Made by a program: the position numbers and the translations under genes
Shown: one piece after another, positions 5,270-7,020 of the stretch
How positions within the stretch are numbered: position 1 is the stretch's first letter
Layout: every line of letters starts with the position of its first letter
Notes under the pieces: model-generated
Database searches by the model: none
Told to the model about the DNA's origin: nothing
The model's input: only the letters and a program-made list of their open reading frames with translations
Assembly: GCA_002343715.1 (NCBI GenBank)
Contig: DDSA01000019.1
Coordinates: forward strand, 6,679-13,698
Origin: Phycisphaerales bacterium UBA2402
Lineage (GTDB): Bacteria > Planctomycetota > Phycisphaerae > Phycisphaerales > UBA1924
Reading direction: 5' to 3'
DNA: 7,020 nucleotides

Positions 5270-7020
5270 ACCTGGTCGATCATCCTGCTCGACGCCCGCA
5301 CGGGTGAACTCGCCATCGCCTCCGCGACGTGCCTCACCAACTTCGATCTTCAGGCCAACGCCTCCGTCGTCGTGGTCGGCAGGGGCGCGGCCGCCGCGCA
5401 GTCGTTCGTTGACTCCACCGGCCAGAACCGGGCACTCATCCGCGACCGTCTCATCGCCGGCTCATCACCACAGGCCATCCTGAACGAACTCGCGGTCTTC
5501 GACGGCGGGCATCAAACACGCCAGTACGGCATCCTCGACACCCAGGCCCGCGCTGTGACCTTCACCGGGTCCGAGGCCGGGGCGTGGGCCGGCGGTATCA
5601 CAGGCTCGTTCGATTACACGCACGCCGGACTCACCGGACGCATCATCTACGCGATCCAGGGCAACGTGCTGACCGGCGAGCCGGTTGTCGCCGCGGCACT
5701 CAGCGCCGCCCGCACCACCCCGGGCGACATCCCCGCGCGCCTCATGGCCGCGATGGAAGCGGCCCGGCAGATGGGTGGTGATGGCCGCTGCTCCTGCACC
5801 ACCGGCGGGCCGCAGGCCTGCGGCGCGCCGCCCGCAACGTTCATCAAGTCCGCGGACATCGGCTACATGATCGTCTCGCGCCTGGGAGATTCGGACATCG
5901 GCGGCCTCTCGCTCCCCGCGGGGGGCGCGGGCATCACCGCCGCGGGCGATGTCACCGGCGATGGCCGGCCCGACCTGGTCGTGCCCGATGCCTCGACCGG
6001 CTCAGCCTCCCGGTTCCTGGTCTACCCGAATACGACACTCCCCGGCGTCGTCTCTCCATCATTCGGCGCTGCCGTGGTCTACCCGTGTGTCCTCAATGCC
6101 GCCGCCGCCGCCATCGGCGATTTCTCCGGCGACGGCATCCCCGATGTCGCCGTGGGCGGCGGCTCCACCGCGACGGGCGCTGCGGGCGCGGTGACGCTCT
6201 ACCGAGGCCGGGCCGATGGCCTTCTGGACTCGCGCCTCGATGTTCCTTCTCCTCGGCGCATCGTCGGCGTGGCCCTCGCGGACCTCGATGGAATCAACGG
6301 GCTTGACCTCGTCTACCTCACCGCCAGCGGCCTGTTCATCCGGCTCAACGACGGCGCGGGAAACTTCGGCGCTCAAAGCCAACTCGGCTCGCCCGGCAGC
6401 GGCTTCGCCCTCACCATCGCCGATATCGCCGGCGATGAACGCCCCGACATCATCATCGGCGGTGGGTTCGCTGGCCTGCGCTACTTCATCAACCTCGGCG
6501 ACGGGGCCTTCAGCGCTCAACAGACGTATGCGCTCAGCAGCACGGCCCGCGGCTGCGTGCCGGGCGATTTCGACGGCGATGGAGACACCGACTTCGCCGT
6601 GGTCATTTCCTCCAGTCTCACCCCTTGTCAGGTTCTTCTCCGGACGCCGACCGGTTTGACACCCGGCCAGGTGCTGCTCCCCGGCGGCGGAGGCGTCAAC
6701 ATCGCCGGCGGCGATATCAACGGCGACGGTCGCGCCGATCTCACATTGATGTACCAGTTCGTGCAGAGCCGGCACGCGCTGGGAAACGGCGACGGCACCT
6801 TCACCCTCACACCCCGCGGCACAGACTACCCCACCGCCGGGGCCATCGCGCTGGCCGACCTCAACGGCGACGGGTTCGCCGAGCGACTCTACAGCGCGGG
6901 CACCACGCTCACCGTCTCGTGCAACAGCCGCGGCACGCTCATCAACCAGCCCGGTTTCGCCCCGGGCAACTACTTCCTGAGCTTCAACATCGCCAACCAG
7001 GCCCGCGCCGATGCCGACCC
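5207..7020 (+). CDS. Secreted DUF1028 (Ntn-hydrolase-like) protein with FG-GAP propeller, 3' end missing
   Basis: The frame gives 604 whole codons and runs off the right edge. The ATG at 5207 is the first ATG after an in-frame TGA at 5060 and opens a clear signal peptide; the ribosome site is weak (GGA at 5198-5200). Residues 22-227 match the DUF1028 pattern: a TWSIILLDARTGELAIAS start, a run of glycine/alanine around 58-63, a QYGILD strand near 106, FTGSEAGAWAG, IQGNVLTG, and a GGDGRCSC loop. DUF1028 proteins have an Ntn-hydrolase-like fold; substrates are unknown, and a link to peptidoglycan has been suggested because some members carry a peptidoglycan-binding domain. Seven FG-GAP motifs follow at residues about 248-559. 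After them NSRGTLINQPGF begins a different segment that is cut off. It diverges from the large FG-GAP gene. An alternative TTG start upstream is possible but would spoil the signal peptide. Confidence 0.95.
   Translation, partial: MYTPTRLAVCSALSLVSAAHATWSIILLDARTGELAIASATCLTNFDLQANASVVVVGRGAAAAQSFVDSTGQNRALIRDRLIAGSSPQAILNELAVFDGGHQTRQYGILDTQARAVTFTGSEAGAWAGGITGSFDYTHAGLTGRIIYAIQGNVLTGEPVVAAALSAARTTPGDIPARLMAAMEAARQMGGDGRCSCTTGGPQACGAPPATFIKSADIGYMIVSRLGDSDIGGLSLPAGGAGITAAGDVTGDGRPDLVVPDASTGSASRFLVYPNTTLPGVVSPSFGAAVVYPCVLNAAAAAIGDFSGDGIPDVAVGGGSTATGAAGAVTLYRGRADGLLDSRLDVPSPRRIVGVALADLDGINGLDLVYLTASGLFIRLNDGAGNFGAQSQLGSPGSGFALTIADIAGDERPDIIIGGGFAGLRYFINLGDGAFSAQQTYALSSTARGCVPGDFDGDGDTDFAVVISSSLTPCQVLLRTPTGLTPGQVLLPGGGGVNIAGGDINGDGRADLTLMYQFVQSRHALGNGDGTFTLTPRGTDYPTAGAIALADLNGDGFAERLYSAGTTLTVSCNSRGTLINQPGFAPGNYFLSFNIANQARADAD
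5270..5887 (+). other. DUF1028 domain
   Basis: Residues 22-227. The start T-W-S-I-I-L-L-D-A-R-T-G-E corresponds to the usual T-F-S-I-V-A-x-D-x-x-T-G-E start of the family, in which the Thr or Ser follows the initiator Met. The strand QYGILDTQARAVTFTGSEA, the AIQGNVLTG motif and the helix RLMAAMEAARQMGGDGR follow in the usual order, and the domain is of normal length. Three cysteines (C195, C197, C205) lie in a short insertion after GGDGR, and C42 lies in SATCLTNFD. I recall no more specific functional assignment. Confidence 0.9.
5936..6913 (+). repeat. Seven FG-GAP/VCBS repeats, one predicted beta-propeller
   Basis: Loop motifs are encoded at 5948-5974, 6119-6145, 6281-6307, 6422-6448, 6566-6592, 6713-6739 and 6857-6883, with steps of 171, 162, 141, 144, 147 and 144 bases. 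Examples are DVTGDGRPD, DFSGDGIPD and DINGDGRAD. Repeat 3 (DLDGINGLD) lacks the middle D, repeat 4 has DE for DG, and repeat 7 ends in E rather than D. Seven units equal the blade number of integrin-alpha-like propellers, and the sequence after the seventh no longer follows the pattern. Confidence 0.9.

Noticed and set aside
6059..6775. Minus-strand open frame of 238 codons with repeated VAVDIA-like units
   Set aside because: It is the antisense of the DUF1028 gene's FG-GAP motifs.

Overview
The window holds two long, divergently transcribed genes. Both are cut by the window edges and both encode predicted secreted proteins with FG-GAP/VCBS-type repeats. The DNA is GC-rich in the coding parts, and the 349-base gap between the genes is visibly less so. 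A large secreted repeat protein with calcium-loop motifs next to a secreted DUF1028 protein fused to the same kind of repeats suggests a high-GC bacterium such as a planctomycete, perhaps of the Phycisphaerae type. That assignment is inferred from protein style only; there is no rRNA or other marker here.

Positions 4857 down to 1 (minus strand) form one uninterrupted reading frame of 1619 codons that runs off the left edge. From the N-terminus it encodes a signal peptide, a short beta-rich domain, a long helical part with a glycine-rich hydrophobic stretch followed by a coiled coil, an unrecognised middle part, and twelve FG-GAP repeats that settle into an exact 147-base (49-residue) period. 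The first 24 bases of the window are nearly pure G/C and would encode a proline run. They could be a linker or an assembly-edge artefact.

Positions 4858-5206 are the shared upstream region. They hold a ribosome binding site for the minus gene, two perfect 7-bp hairpins, and a cluster of three TTGTTC hexamers arranged as dyads, which is a candidate operator. I see no convincing sigma-70 promoter and no RNA gene.

Positions 5207-7020 (plus strand) encode a signal peptide, a DUF1028 domain (Ntn-hydrolase-like family) and seven FG-GAP motifs, enough for one complete seven-bladed propeller, and then run off the right edge. The predicted signal-peptide cut leaves a threonine at the N-terminus, exactly where DUF1028 proteins start, so export could itself generate the catalytic nucleophile.

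Together the window looks like a divergent pair of extracellular or surface proteins that share a control region and a calcium-dependent beta-propeller architecture. All the shorter open frames in the window are shadows of these two genes.
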